Shown here piece after piece: positions 8,250 through 16,378 of a stretch of DNA of 53,132 bases (positions are counted from its first letter, which is position 1; the number at the start of each line of letters is the position of its first letter). The position numbers and the translations under genes were made by a program. Source of the stretch: an uncultured Pelagibacteraceae bacterium (lineage in GTDB: Bacteria; Pseudomonadota; Alphaproteobacteria; Pelagibacterales; Pelagibacteraceae). The stretch lies in assembly GCA_902590395.1 (NCBI GenBank), contig CACIWQ010000007.1:1-53132 (forward strand), in the 5' to 3' direction. The notes under the pieces are model-generated. The model made no database searches. It was not told the origin of the DNA and saw only the letters and a program-made list of their open reading frames with translations.

Positions 8250-8738
8250 ATGACTGATTCAAAATTAGAAGATAAATTGTTTATGCAAGTTCTGGAATCG
8301 ACAAAAACTATTGCAATGGTTGGTGTGAGTTCGATTAAAAAAGAGGAAGACGTAAAAAATATTAAGAGAAGACCATCAATAATAGTTATGCAATACTTGC
8401 AAGAGTTTGGCTATAAAGTAATACCAGTAAATCCATTTTCAGCTGGAAATAGCATATGTGGTGAGATAGCAGTTTCAAAATTAAGTGACATTAAGGTTCC
8501 TATAGATATAGTAAATGTTTTTCGCCCTTCAAAAGAAACACCGGCGATAGCAAAAGATGCGGCCGAAATTGGAGCAAAAGTTCTTTGGTTACAATTTGGT
8601 ATTCAAAACGGAAATGCCAAAGAAATAGCTAAGTCAGCGAACATGGTTTATGTTGCGAACAGGTGTATAAAACAAGAGTATCAAAGACTTTTTTTAAAAA
8701 TAAACCCTGTTTTTCCAGCTCTCTTAAGAACAGATTGA
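8250..8738 (+). CDS. CoA-binding domain protein (YccU-like)
   Basis: A 162-residue protein consisting of one Rossmann CoA-binding domain, as in the YccU family and the N-terminal half of ADP-forming acyl-CoA synthetases. The phosphate-binding opening is T-I-A-M-V-G-V-S-S near residues 19-27, followed by the Y-L-Q-E-F-G-Y-K-V-I-P-V-N-P block and V-N-V-F-R-P-S. A C-terminal R-C-I-K-Q-E-Y-Q-R-L closes the domain. There is no ligase domain, so it is probably a CoA-ligand sensor or carrier and not an enzyme. It lies 6 nt behind the MTHFR-family gene in the same operon, just before the tRNA gene. Confidence 0.8.
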   Translation: MTDSKLEDKLFMQVLESTKTIAMVGVSSIKKEEDVKNIKRRPSIIVMQYLQEFGYKVIPVNPFSAGNSICGEIAVSKLSDIKVPIDIVNVFRPSKETPAIAKDAAEIGAKVLWLQFGIQNGNAKEIAKSANMVYVANRCIKQEYQRLFLKINPVFPALLRTD

Positions 8739-8779
8739 AGAAAATTTTAAAAGTATTATAAATTGTATTTAATTCAGAT

Positions 8780-8856
8780 GGCGGGGTAGCTCAGTTGGTT
8801 AGAGCGCGGGACTCATAAGCCCGAGGTCAGTGGTTCGATCCCACTTCCCGCTACCA
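8780..8856 (+). tRNA. tRNA with CAU anticodon, probably elongator tRNA-Met
   Basis: A full 77-nt cloverleaf with encoded CCA. The acceptor stem pairs 7 bp with G:U at both ends. The D arm is GCTC/GAGC, the anticodon loop CTCATAA, and the T stem AGTGG/CCACT with loop TTCGATC. The acceptor starts with a paired G1:U72, so it is not the initiator tRNA. G at positions 4 and 5 is unlike the C4/C5 pairs favoured by TilS, so elongator Met is preferred over tRNA-Ile2. One mismatch, A31 with G39, sits at the top of the anticodon stem. The next coding gene starts 5 nt after the CCA end. Confidence 0.9.
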
Positions 8857-8861
8857 TATTT

Positions 8862-9707
8862 ATGAAACAATTAACTATGTATTGTTTAACAATACAACCT
8901 AAACATTTAAAAATTATAAAAGATATCAATTATGTTCCAGTGGGCTTAGGAGATAATAATTTTTCAGGCGAATGGATAAGAGATAATACTGGAGAAAATA
9001 TTTCGAAAAAAAATAAATATTATGGTGAGTATACTTTTCACTATTGGTTGTGGAAAAATCACCTAGATAAAATTAATAGTGAATGGATAGGTTTTTGTCA
9101 GTACAGAAAATTTTGGAGCTTAAAAGAAGAAAATAAAGATTCAATTTCACTAAAATCTTTAAAATCTTTACTAATAAATGAAATTCCTAAAGATTATCAA
9201 AATTGCGAGGTTATATTAGGGAAGCCTATGCCCATAAATAAATTAAAAATAATGAAAATTTTAAAAAGAGGGATGGGGGTTGTTATTAAAAATCCTCAAA
9301 GTTTAATTAATAAAAATAAGAGAAATATAAAATTTCATTTTGATATGTGGCATGGGAAAAATTATTTAGACGAAGCAATAAAATTACTTGATGAAGAAAA
9401 TCGAAAAAATTTCAACGATTTTGTTAACACAGAAACTGCATTTAATCCTCATAATATGTTTATTTGCAAATCTAAAGATTTATTAAAAAGTTATTATGAA
9501 ATTGTTTTTAATTGGCTTAAAAGATGCGAAGATCTTTTTGGATTTGACGATTTATCAGGATATGGAAAAACCAGAATTTATGGTTTTTTGGCTGAGAGAT
9601 TTATGTCTTATTGGTTCCAAAAAAACGCAAAAGTAAAAACAATGCCAATAGTTTTTTATGACATAACAAAAGATACTAATGAAATTAAAACAACTATCCC
9701 TACGTAG
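8862..9707 (+). CDS. DUF4422-like glycosyltransferase-type protein
   Basis: A 281-residue soluble protein. The Y-G-E-Y-T-F-H-Y-W-L-W-K-N stretch (about residues 53-65) followed by W-I-G-F-C-Q-Y-R-K-F-W is typical of DUF4422, a domain of capsule and LPS glycosyltransferases. Further down F-N-P-H-N-M-F-I-C-K matches the usual acceptor-side motif of this family. It is the first gene of the glycan cluster and starts 5 nt after the tRNA, so it may share the tRNA transcript. It converges with rfbC, 5 nt apart. The sugar and linkage are unknown. Confidence 0.65.
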   Translation: MKQLTMYCLTIQPKHLKIIKDINYVPVGLGDNNFSGEWIRDNTGENISKKNKYYGEYTFHYWLWKNHLDKINSEWIGFCQYRKFWSLKEENKDSISLKSLKSLLINEIPKDYQNCEVILGKPMPINKLKIMKILKRGMGVVIKNPQSLINKNKRNIKFHFDMWHGKNYLDEAIKLLDEENRKNFNDFVNTETAFNPHNMFICKSKDLLKSYYEIVFNWLKRCEDLFGFDDLSGYGKTRIYGFLAERFMSYWFQKNAKVKTMPIVFYDITKDTNEIKTTIPT

Positions 9708-9712
9708 CCAAT

Positions 9713-10249
9713 TTAAAGAGATCTATAAGTTTTTTTGAAATTTAAAAAAGATCTTAATTTCTTATCTTTCTTTGAAACAATTGGTTTTTTATTTGGCCAT
9801 TTTACTTTTAAAGTTTGGTCGTTCCACAAAATACCGTCTTCAAATTTTGGCTGATAGTAGTTTGATAATTTATAGTAAATTATATTTTCAGGTGAAAAAC
9901 TATAATATGCGTGGGCAAAACCCTCAGGTATGTAAAGAGACAAATAATTTTTTTCAGATAATATAATACCATATGTTTTTCCATACGTTTTTGAAGTTTT
10001 TCTGAGATCTATTACACAATCAAAAATTTTTCCTTTCAAAACTGATACAAACTTGGCTTGTTTGTACTTTGATTGAAAATGAAAACCTCTTAAAACATTT
10101 TTTTTAGATGTTGTTGCGTAGTCAAAAATTAAATCATTCCATTTGATAATTTTTTTTATGTAAATTTCTCTTAGACTACCCCTTTTGTCTCGATGACTTA
10201 TTTGTTTAATTATTTTTAAACCTTTAATTTTTGTATTAATAACTTTCAT
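9713..10249 (-). CDS. rfbC: dTDP-4-dehydrorhamnose 3,5-epimerase
   Basis: A 178-residue cupin enzyme that epimerises C3 and C5 of dTDP-4-keto-6-deoxyglucose, the third step to dTDP-L-rhamnose. The RmlC landmarks are present: R-D-K-R-G-S-L-R-E, the catalytic-His motif L-R-G-F-H-F-Q, V-I-D-L-R with the partner Asp, and P-E-G-F-A-H-A-Y-Y. The late L-W-N-D and V-K-W-P motifs are also there. Length fits. It is the last gene of a minus-strand cluster with rfbA and rfbB, so the set should make dTDP-rhamnose or a close 6-deoxyhexose. The enzyme could also be a 3- or 5-epimerase of related sugars. Confidence 0.92.
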   Translation of the reverse strand: MKVINTKIKGLKIIKQISHRDKRGSLREIYIKKIIKWNDLIFDYATTSKKNVLRGFHFQSKYKQAKFVSVLKGKIFDCVIDLRKTSKTYGKTYGIILSEKNYLSLYIPEGFAHAYYSFSPENIIYYKLSNYYQPKFEDGILWNDQTLKVKWPNKKPIVSKKDKKLRSFLNFKKTYRSL

Positions 10250-10269
10250 AACATTTACTAGAATAAAAT

Positions 10270-11187
10270 TTAAAAATTCTTATTGTAAAACTCCTTAAAT
10301 AACGTTTCAAAATGGCATTGATGATAAAAATCATAGGAATTATTACCTATAGGATAAACAGCAGGAAAATCCGAGCATGCCTCAAGCAATCTAGGCACTT
10401 TTAGACCTTCTGATATAGCATAACCAGCACTAAGATTTCCTAGATAAAATTTACTAGATTTTATTATTTTTGCCATTTCAAGAAAATCTTTGCAGTCGTA
10501 AAATTCAAGATTAGGAATTTCTTTCTTTAGATCATCAAATTCATTTTCGAGGCCGACAAACAATAAATTTTTATAATTTTTTAAAAATTTGTAGTTAATA
10601 AAATGATTTCTATTTCTAAAAGTTCTTAGTATTACGACTTTATCATGAAAATTTTTTGTTTCTTCAACAAACAAGTAAGGATCTCCCATATTTATATGAA
10701 CTCCAGTAATATGAACGTACCATCTGAATTGGTGAAAACTTATATTTATTGGAATATCTCTATACAGATCTAAATTAATATCAATTTTTTCATTATTATA
10801 AATTTCTACGGATTTAAAATAAGGTTGTAATCTTAGTAATGGCAAAAGTTTATTAATAATATTTTCATTCAACAAAACATTTCCTGAAGGATGGCCAAAA
10901 TATTCAACGTTTATAGCTCTATTTTTTTTTATGTATAAACAACAATCGTGATTTTTTGATAATTCTTTTATAACGGGCAATGAATAAAGCAAATCCCCGA
11001 CATGGCCAGAATGAATAAAGTTTAGTTTTTTATTTTCCTTAATTTTTTTTTGGATATCGTAAATTTGATTTTCTATATTAGATTTGTAAAATTTAACTCT
11101 TTTTTCAATATTTTCTTCGAGTTTTAAGCGTTTATATTTATTTTGATTTGAAAACTTATACCAATTTTTTAAAAGAAATTTTTTCAT
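10270..11187 (-). CDS. GT9-like glycosyltransferase-fold protein
   Basis: A 305-residue protein. After a basic N-terminal 50 residues it has F-I-H-S-G-H-V-G-D-L-L-Y-S-L-P-V-I, which resembles the start of heptosyltransferase-type GT-B enzymes. A later F-Y-L-G-N-L-S-A-G-Y-A-I-S-E-G-L motif occupies the place of the donor-binding loop of GT9. The rest is diverged and I cannot assign a sugar. It sits between rfbC and the RmlD-like reductase on the minus strand with 2-20 nt spacing, so it is probably part of surface-glycan assembly. Confidence 0.55.
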   Translation of the reverse strand: MKKFLLKNWYKFSNQNKYKRLKLEENIEKRVKFYKSNIENQIYDIQKKIKENKKLNFIHSGHVGDLLYSLPVIKELSKNHDCCLYIKKNRAINVEYFGHPSGNVLLNENIINKLLPLLRLQPYFKSVEIYNNEKIDINLDLYRDIPINISFHQFRWYVHITGVHINMGDPYLFVEETKNFHDKVVILRTFRNRNHFINYKFLKNYKNLLFVGLENEFDDLKKEIPNLEFYDCKDFLEMAKIIKSSKFYLGNLSAGYAISEGLKVPRLLEACSDFPAVYPIGNNSYDFYHQCHFETLFKEFYNKNF

Positions 11188-11189
11188 TT

Positions 11190-11915
11190 TTAGTATGATA
11201 CCTTTGTTATTTTTTTTAATTTGGATAAATTCATAAACGGATTCATAGGAAAATTATTAGATATATTTTTTTTGTTAATTTTTTTTTTTACTTTCGAATT
11301 GTATTTTTTTGCAAAATTGTAGACAGTTTCAGTAGGTCCACCCAAGTTGATTATTCCTTTTTTATTTAAAATTTTGACTAAAATTTTTGCTAAATCTTCG
11401 TGAAAAATAAAATTCAATTTTACATTTGTAAAAGCTTTTTTATGAATAAATGGTTTTTCTGTCATACAAACCCTTAGTATTAACGAATTTTTGTACATTT
11501 GAACTGCGCATTCGCCACCAAGTTTAGACCATGCATAATTATTCCATGGCAATACAGGATCTTGTTCTTTATAATTTCCTTTTGTTCCAGGATAAACGTA
11601 GCTTGTAGAAAAATATATTAATTTTATTTTCAGTTTAGAGCATATATTCACAAGATTTGCAGTACCTATTATATTTAAATTAATACTCTTATTTATATTT
11701 TTTTCATGACTTATCATAGGTCTAGACATACCTGCCAAGTGTAAAACTGATTGAGGTTTTTGTTTTTTTAAATAATTTTCTATAGATTTTAAATTATTAA
11801 TATTCAGTCTACTTTTTGATGGATATATAAAATTGTATTTAGATCTAATAAGTTTTAGGCTTTGAGCAAATCTTCCGCTTCCACCAGTAACTATAATTTT
11901 ATTTTTATTAAGCAT
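11190..11915 (-). CDS. RmlD-like dTDP-4-dehydrorhamnose reductase / SDR-family sugar reductase
   Basis: A 241-residue extended-SDR protein with an N-terminal V-T-G-G-S-G-R-F-A-Q nucleotide-binding loop, L-H-L-A-G-M-S-R-P, and the active-site pair S-T-S-Y-V-Y and Y-A-W-S-K (Tyr-x-x-x-Lys). By position between rfbA and the rfbC side of the cluster it should be RmlD, which reduces the 4-keto group to give dTDP-L-rhamnose. It is about 50 residues shorter than usual RmlD. The C-terminal substrate domain is reduced, so the product might be another 6-deoxysugar. Its stop is immediately followed by the next gene. Confidence 0.65.
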   Translation of the reverse strand: MLNKNKIIVTGGSGRFAQSLKLIRSKYNFIYPSKSRLNINNLKSIENYLKKQKPQSVLHLAGMSRPMISHEKNINKSINLNIIGTANLVNICSKLKIKLIYFSTSYVYPGTKGNYKEQDPVLPWNNYAWSKLGGECAVQMYKNSLILRVCMTEKPFIHKKAFTNVKLNFIFHEDLAKILVKILNKKGIINLGGPTETVYNFAKKYNSKVKKKINKKNISNNFPMNPFMNLSKLKKITKVSY

Positions 11916-12794
11916 TTATTTAGTTTTTTTTACGAGGTTTAATAAGTATTGAGTGTATTCGCATTTTCCGTAAAACTTTATTGCATCAAGTATATTTTTC
12001 TTGTCGATCCACTTATTTTTAAGGGCTATCTCTTCTAAACAGGCTATTTTAAGTCCTTGCCTATTCTCTAAAGCGGCAACAAAAGCAGAAGCGTCATAAA
12101 AATCCTTAATTGAGCCAGTATCAAGCCACGCCCCACCTCTACCTAAAAATTCAGCTCTAAGCTTATTTTTTCTTTTATACTGATTTAATAAATCAACTAT
12201 TTCTACTTCATTTCTTTTTGATAATTTTAATTTTTTACTAAGATTAACAACTTTATTATCAAAAAAATAAAGACCGGTTACGGCTAGATTTGAAAAATTT
12301 TTTTTTGGTTTTTCTATAATTTTTATAATTTTATTTCTTTTATTTACTTTAGCTACACCATAGGCTGAAGGATTTTTAACTGGGTGCAATATTACTGTAG
12401 CACCCTCATTAAGTTTTACACAATCTTTCAATTTTTTTGTTAAACTTTGTCCATAAAAAAAATTATCACCTAAAATTAAAGCAACATTATTTTTACCAAT
12501 AAATTTTTCACCAACCAAAAAAGCATCTGGTAATCCTCTAGGATGTTTTTGTTCTGCATAATTAATTTTAATTCCTAAATTATTTCCGTTAGGTAAAACT
12601 TTTTTAAATTGGGCGAGCTTTCCTTTATTTACTATAATGAGTATTTCTTTAATACCTGCCAACATTAATACCGATAGTGGATAAAATATTAATGGCTTAT
12701 CATAAATAGGGAGCAATTGTTTATTTACAGCTTTAGTCAGTGGACTCATTCTTGTTCCCAAACCTCCAGCTAAGATAATACCTTTCTTGATCAT
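11916..12794 (-). CDS. rfbA: Glucose-1-phosphate thymidylyltransferase
   Basis: A 292-residue nucleotidyltransferase that makes dTDP-glucose from dTTP and glucose-1-phosphate, the first step of the dTDP-rhamnose pathway. It starts with K-G-I-I-L-A-G-G-L-G-T-R-M-S-P-L-T, the signature loop, followed by K-Q-L-L-P-I-Y-D-K-P-L-I-F-Y-P. G-D-N-F-F-Y-G, I-I-E-K-P-K and G-R-G-G-A-W-L-D-T-G complete the RmlA pattern. Length is typical. It abuts rfbB (1 nt) and the RmlD-like gene (0 nt), so they are transcribed together in the order rfbB-rfbA-reductase-GT-rfbC. Confidence 0.95.
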   Translation of the reverse strand: MIKKGIILAGGLGTRMSPLTKAVNKQLLPIYDKPLIFYPLSVLMLAGIKEILIIVNKGKLAQFKKVLPNGNNLGIKINYAEQKHPRGLPDAFLVGEKFIGKNNVALILGDNFFYGQSLTKKLKDCVKLNEGATVILHPVKNPSAYGVAKVNKRNKIIKIIEKPKKNFSNLAVTGLYFFDNKVVNLSKKLKLSKRNEVEIVDLLNQYKRKNKLRAEFLGRGGAWLDTGSIKDFYDASAFVAALENRQGLKIACLEEIALKNKWIDKKNILDAIKFYGKCEYTQYLLNLVKKTK

Positions 12795-12795
12795 T

Positions 12796-13821
12796 TTATT
12801 TTAAACCTAATCTCCTATTATATAATTTTTTTGAGACACTTGTAAAAAAATCCATATTTTCTAAATACCAATCAAAGGTATCTGCGAGACCTTGATCAAG
12901 CCTAATTTTGGTTTTCCATTTAAGTTCTTTACGGATTTTATTTGAATTCAATGCATATCTAAAATCATGTCCGGGTCTGTCTTTTACAAATTTGATTTTT
13001 GTTTCTTTTCTAATTTTGACTGATTTTTTTTTCAGCAATTTTAATAATTTTTTAGCAATATCTTTATTTTTAATGTTTTGATTTGAACCAACATTGTAAC
13101 TTTTTCCAATTTTTCCTTTATTAAATATTTGAAAAAGAGCTTCACAATGGTCTTGGACATGAATCCATTCTCTAGAATTTTCTCCTTTGCCGTAGATTGG
13201 CAGTGGTTTGTTTTTAATAATATTGTAAATTAGTTTTGGTATAAGTTTTTCTGGAAATTGATTAGGTCCGTAATTATTACAACAGTTAGAAATTATTGCT
13301 GGGATTTTGTATGTTCGTACAAAAGATTTAATTAAATGATCAGCAGCTGCTTTTGAAGCAGAATATGGAGAGCTTGGATCGTAAGCAAATTTTTCATTTG
13401 ATCTCTTATTTAATTTTATATCACCATAAACTTCATCAGTTGATACATGAATCAATTTAATTTTTTTTCTTTTTTTTAAATATTTCTTTATTGCTTGCAG
13501 TAAATTGTATACACCAAATATATTACTTGTAATAAAATTTTTTGGGCTGTCTATCGATCTATCAACGTGAGTTTCAGCAGCCAGATTAAATATCGCAACT
13601 GGCTTAAATCTATTTAAAATTTTTAATGTTTTATACTCATCATTAATATCTTGTTTGAAAAAAATGTAATTTTTATTTTTTTTTATTTCTCTTAAATTGT
13701 AAGGATTCGCTGAATAACTCAATTTATCAATATTAATAACAAAATAATTTTTATTTAGTAAAAATTTTACCAAATTACTTCCTATAAATCCGGAACCACC
13801 AGTAACAACAATTTTTTTCAT
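12796..13821 (-). CDS. rfbB: dTDP-glucose 4,6-dehydratase
   Basis: A 341-residue extended SDR that converts dTDP-glucose to the 4-keto-6-deoxy sugar with bound NAD. It has the N-terminal V-T-G-G-S-G-F-I-G-S-N-L Rossmann loop, A-E-T-H-V-D-R-S, the RmlB-specific catalytic S-T-D-E-V-Y-G (Asp-Glu pair) and Y-S-A-S-K-A-A-A-D (Tyr/Lys). N-N-Y-G-P-N-Q-F-P-E and G-K-G-E-N-S-R-E-W further support RmlB. It is the first gene of the minus-strand operon. The 79-nt gap to the divergent GT2 gene must carry both promoters. Confidence 0.95.
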   Translation of the reverse strand: MKKIVVTGGSGFIGSNLVKFLLNKNYFVINIDKLSYSANPYNLREIKKNKNYIFFKQDINDEYKTLKILNRFKPVAIFNLAAETHVDRSIDSPKNFITSNIFGVYNLLQAIKKYLKKRKKIKLIHVSTDEVYGDIKLNKRSNEKFAYDPSSPYSASKAAADHLIKSFVRTYKIPAIISNCCNNYGPNQFPEKLIPKLIYNIIKNKPLPIYGKGENSREWIHVQDHCEALFQIFNKGKIGKSYNVGSNQNIKNKDIAKKLLKLLKKKSVKIRKETKIKFVKDRPGHDFRYALNSNKIRKELKWKTKIRLDQGLADTFDWYLENMDFFTSVSKKLYNRRLGLK

Positions 13822-13854
13822 ATTTGTTTTACAAAAAAGGTATGATCTAATAAA

Positions 13855-13882
13855 TTAACTATTAAAAGAACTAGAGTATAAA
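13855..13882 (+). promoter_or_regulatory. Candidate promoter for the GT2 gene
   Basis: TTAACT (13855-13860) and TATAAA (13877-13882) are 16 nt apart and lie in the divergent gap between rfbB and the GT2 gene, 18 nt before the ATG. Spacing and -10 are good; the -35 is imperfect. Confidence 0.35.
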
Positions 13883-13900
13883 ATTAATTATGTTTAAATA

Positions 13901-14746
13901 ATGTCAATTACAGATATTACAGCAGTTATAACTTCGTTTAAAAGTGATGAAATAATTACAAATTGTCTAAATTCGATCGATAAACGGTGTAAAGTTATAT
14001 TAATAGAAAATTCGAATAACACAGATTTTAAAAAAAGAATCGAGAATCAGTTTGGTAATGTCAATTGTATTTTAGCCGGAGCTAATCTGGGATACGCCAA
14101 AGCAAATAATATTGGACTCAAAAAAGTTAAAACTAAATATGCTTTAATATTAAATCCTGATACTATTTTATCAACTAACGCTCTAACAAATTTTATCAAA
14201 GCTTTCGATGAACTTCCTAATTTTGCAATTATGGCTCCATTTATTCAAGAAGACATAAACAAAAAACAATTAACAAGTTTAAAAAATACATCACCAATTG
14301 AAGTTAAAAATGTAAAAGGTTTTGCCATGCTTCTAAATTTATTCGAATTTAAAGAAATAGGATTTTTTGATGAAAATTTTTTTATTTATTTTGAGGAAAT
14401 TGATTTGTGTAAAAGATTAAATAATAGAAATAAAAAAATTTATTTGTTGCCTTCAGTGGAAATAAATCATTCTGGTGGTAGGTCACATAATAAATCTATA
14501 AATGAGGAAATGGAGCTTTCAAGAAATTGGCATTGGATGTGGTCAACTTTCAATTATCATAAAAAATATAAAGGTTTTTTTATTTCTTTCTTAATCGTTT
14601 TTCCCAAATTAATTTCTGCAATCTTGAGAATTATGCTTTATTCAATATTTTTAAATAAATATAAAAAAAAGATTTATTATCAAAGATATTCTGGTTTAAT
14701 AAATGCAATAATAGGAAAAAGTTCATGGTATCGGCCAAAAGTATAA
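13901..14746 (+). CDS. Family 2 glycosyltransferase, rhamnosyltransferase-like
   Basis: A 281-residue GT-A enzyme. It opens with T-A-V-I-T-S-F-K-S-D, has I-E-N-S-N-N where many GT2 enzymes have D-N-x-S-x-D, then G-A-N-L-G-Y-A-K-A-N-N-I-G and the donor-metal motif L-N-P-D-T. The later F-D-E-N-F-F-I-Y-F-E-E-I-D-L-C-K-R motif is typical of WbbL/rhamnosyltransferase-type GT2 proteins. C-terminal residues about 225-250 are hydrophobic and may contact the membrane. Transcribed away from the dTDP-rhamnose genes, it is a natural user of their product, but the donor is inferred. Confidence 0.85.
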   Translation: MSITDITAVITSFKSDEIITNCLNSIDKRCKVILIENSNNTDFKKRIENQFGNVNCILAGANLGYAKANNIGLKKVKTKYALILNPDTILSTNALTNFIKAFDELPNFAIMAPFIQEDINKKQLTSLKNTSPIEVKNVKGFAMLLNLFEFKEIGFFDENFFIYFEEIDLCKRLNNRNKKIYLLPSVEINHSGGRSHNKSINEEMELSRNWHWMWSTFNYHKKYKGFFISFLIVFPKLISAILRIMLYSIFLNKYKKKIYYQRYSGLINAIIGKSSWYRPKV

Positions 14747-14789
14747 AATTTTCTTTGATTTATAGATTTTTAAAATATAAAAAACTCTA

Positions 14790-15806
14790 ATGAATAGAGA
14801 ATCAAAAAAAGTTTTGGTTACTGGAGCTGCAGGTTTTTTGGGATCTCATTTAGCTGAAAAATTGGCAAATAATAATCATAAAGTTATCGGTATAGACAAT
14901 ATGATTGGAGGCTACAAAGACAATGTTCCAAAAAATATTGAATTTATAAATGGAGATTGTTGCGATTTAAATCAAATGAACAAGATTATGGAAAATGTTA
15001 ATGTTGTTTACCATTGCGCTGCTACTGCACACGAAGGCCTATCTGTTTTTTCTCCATTTGAAATTACAAAAAATAATTATTTAGCTTCAGTGTCTGTTTT
15101 TTCTGCCGCTGTTTCTAAAAAAGTTAATAGAATAATTTTTTGTTCATCAATGGCTAGATATGGAAACCAAAAAACTCCTTTTAATGAGAACATGCCACCT
15201 AGACCTATAGATCCATACGCTATTGCAAAAGTTGCAGCAGAAAATGTATTAATAAATCTTTGTGAGCTTAATAATATTGAATGGGTAATAGCAGTTCCTC
15301 ACAACATTATTGGACCGAGACAAAAATATGATGATCCATTTAGAAATGTAGTCTCAATAATGATTAATAGAATGCTCCAGCGAAAAGCACCAATAATATA
15401 TGGTGATGGAGAACAAAAAAGATGTTTTTCTTACATAGATGATTGCATCAGTTGCCTGCTACCCATGCTTGATCAAAAAAATTTAAATAAACAAATTATT
15501 AATATCGGTCCCGATGAGGAGTTTGTATCTATAAATGAAGTTGCTAAAATTTGCTCCAATGTAACTGGAAGTAATTTAAAACCCATTTATAAAAAAGATC
15601 GCCCAAGAGAAGTTAAACATGCAAGTTGTTCAGCCGATAAAGCGAGAAAAATTTTAAATTATAAAACTAAGACGGATTTAAAAACTGGTATTTTAAAAAC
15701 ATTTGATTATATAAAAAAAAGAGGTGCTAAACCTTTTGAATATCACATTAATTTAGAAATTAAGAATGAACTAACTCCGGAATCGTGGTTAAAAAAAGAA
15801 ATTTAA
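14790..15806 (+). CDS. NAD-dependent epimerase/dehydratase (nucleotide-sugar 4-epimerase type)
   Basis: A 338-residue extended SDR with V-T-G-A-A-G-F-L-G-S-H-L-A-E, the active-site S-S-M-A-R-Y-G (where GalE enzymes carry S-S/T-x-x-Y-G) and P-Y-A-I-A-K (Tyr-x-x-x-Lys). The P-H-N-I-I-G-P-R-Q stretch and G-D-G-E-Q-K-R-C-F-S-Y-I-D-D are typical of UDP-sugar epimerases of O-antigen clusters. It could be a UDP-glucose/GlcNAc 4-epimerase or a related dehydratase. The end overlaps the convergent apt stop by 4 nt. It closes the glycan cluster on its right side. Confidence 0.82.
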   Translation: MNRESKKVLVTGAAGFLGSHLAEKLANNNHKVIGIDNMIGGYKDNVPKNIEFINGDCCDLNQMNKIMENVNVVYHCAATAHEGLSVFSPFEITKNNYLASVSVFSAAVSKKVNRIIFCSSMARYGNQKTPFNENMPPRPIDPYAIAKVAAENVLINLCELNNIEWVIAVPHNIIGPRQKYDDPFRNVVSIMINRMLQRKAPIIYGDGEQKRCFSYIDDCISCLLPMLDQKNLNKQIINIGPDEEFVSINEVAKICSNVTGSNLKPIYKKDRPREVKHASCSADKARKILNYKTKTDLKTGILKTFDYIKKRGAKPFEYHINLEIKNELTPESWLKKEI

Positions 15807-16330
15807 TGTCCAGGAAAATCAATTAGAGCATGACATTTATAACTATTTTTCTCTAAAGATTCTTTACCACCTAAATCAAATAAATTTATTACAAAGATAA
15901 ATCCAGCGACTTCTCCACCTGATTTTTCTACCAACTTTGCAGCAGCAGCGGCAGTCCCACCTGTAGCAATTAAATCATCGATAATAATCACTTTTTCTTT
16001 TGCCTGAATCGAATCTTTATGCATTTCTAACGTTGCTTTTCCATACTCCAATTCAAAATCCTCAGAATATTTTTCTGCCGGTAGTTTATTTTTTTTTCTC
16101 ATTAAAACATTTGGTTTTGTCAGGTTGTATGAAAGAGGAGATGAAAATATAAAACCTCTAGATTCTATACCTGCTATTTTATCGTAATTCATTTTATTTA
16201 ATATTTTTGACATTTGATCTATACAATCTTTGAATGCATCTTTATCTTTAATTAAGGTTGTAATATCTCTGAACAAAATCCCTTTTTTAGGGTAATCTTG
16301 AATACTTCTTATGTATTTTTTTAAATCCAT
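15803..16330 (-). CDS. apt: Adenine phosphoribosyltransferase
   Basis: A 175-residue type I phosphoribosyltransferase that recycles adenine to AMP with PRPP. It has S-I-Q-D-Y-P-K-K-G-I-L-F-R-D-I-T-T-L near the N-terminus, E-S-R-G-F-I-F, R-K-K-N-K-L-P, the PRPP loop V-I-I-I-D-D-L-I-A-T-G-G-T, and the closing I-N-L-F-D-L-G-G and F-P-G-H. I chose the ATG at 16330 over a TTG at 16342 because it gives the usual Apt start. It is divergent from mtnP with 48 nt between starts. Adenine is the product of MtnP, so the pair forms a salvage unit. Confidence 0.95.
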   Translation of the reverse strand: MDLKKYIRSIQDYPKKGILFRDITTLIKDKDAFKDCIDQMSKILNKMNYDKIAGIESRGFIFSSPLSYNLTKPNVLMRKKNKLPAEKYSEDFELEYGKATLEMHKDSIQAKEKVIIIDDLIATGGTAAAAAKLVEKSGGEVAGFIFVINLFDLGGKESLEKNSYKCHALIDFPGH

Positions 16331-16378
16331 TTTTTTCTTCAAAGTTAATAAAAAAGATCATATTAATTATATTAATTT

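Noticed and set aside
8831-15806. Search for a copy of the tRNA 3' end as an attachment site of an integrated element
   Set aside because: I saw no second copy of the CCACTTCCCGCTACCA end within or at the right edge of the glycan cluster, and no integrase gene.
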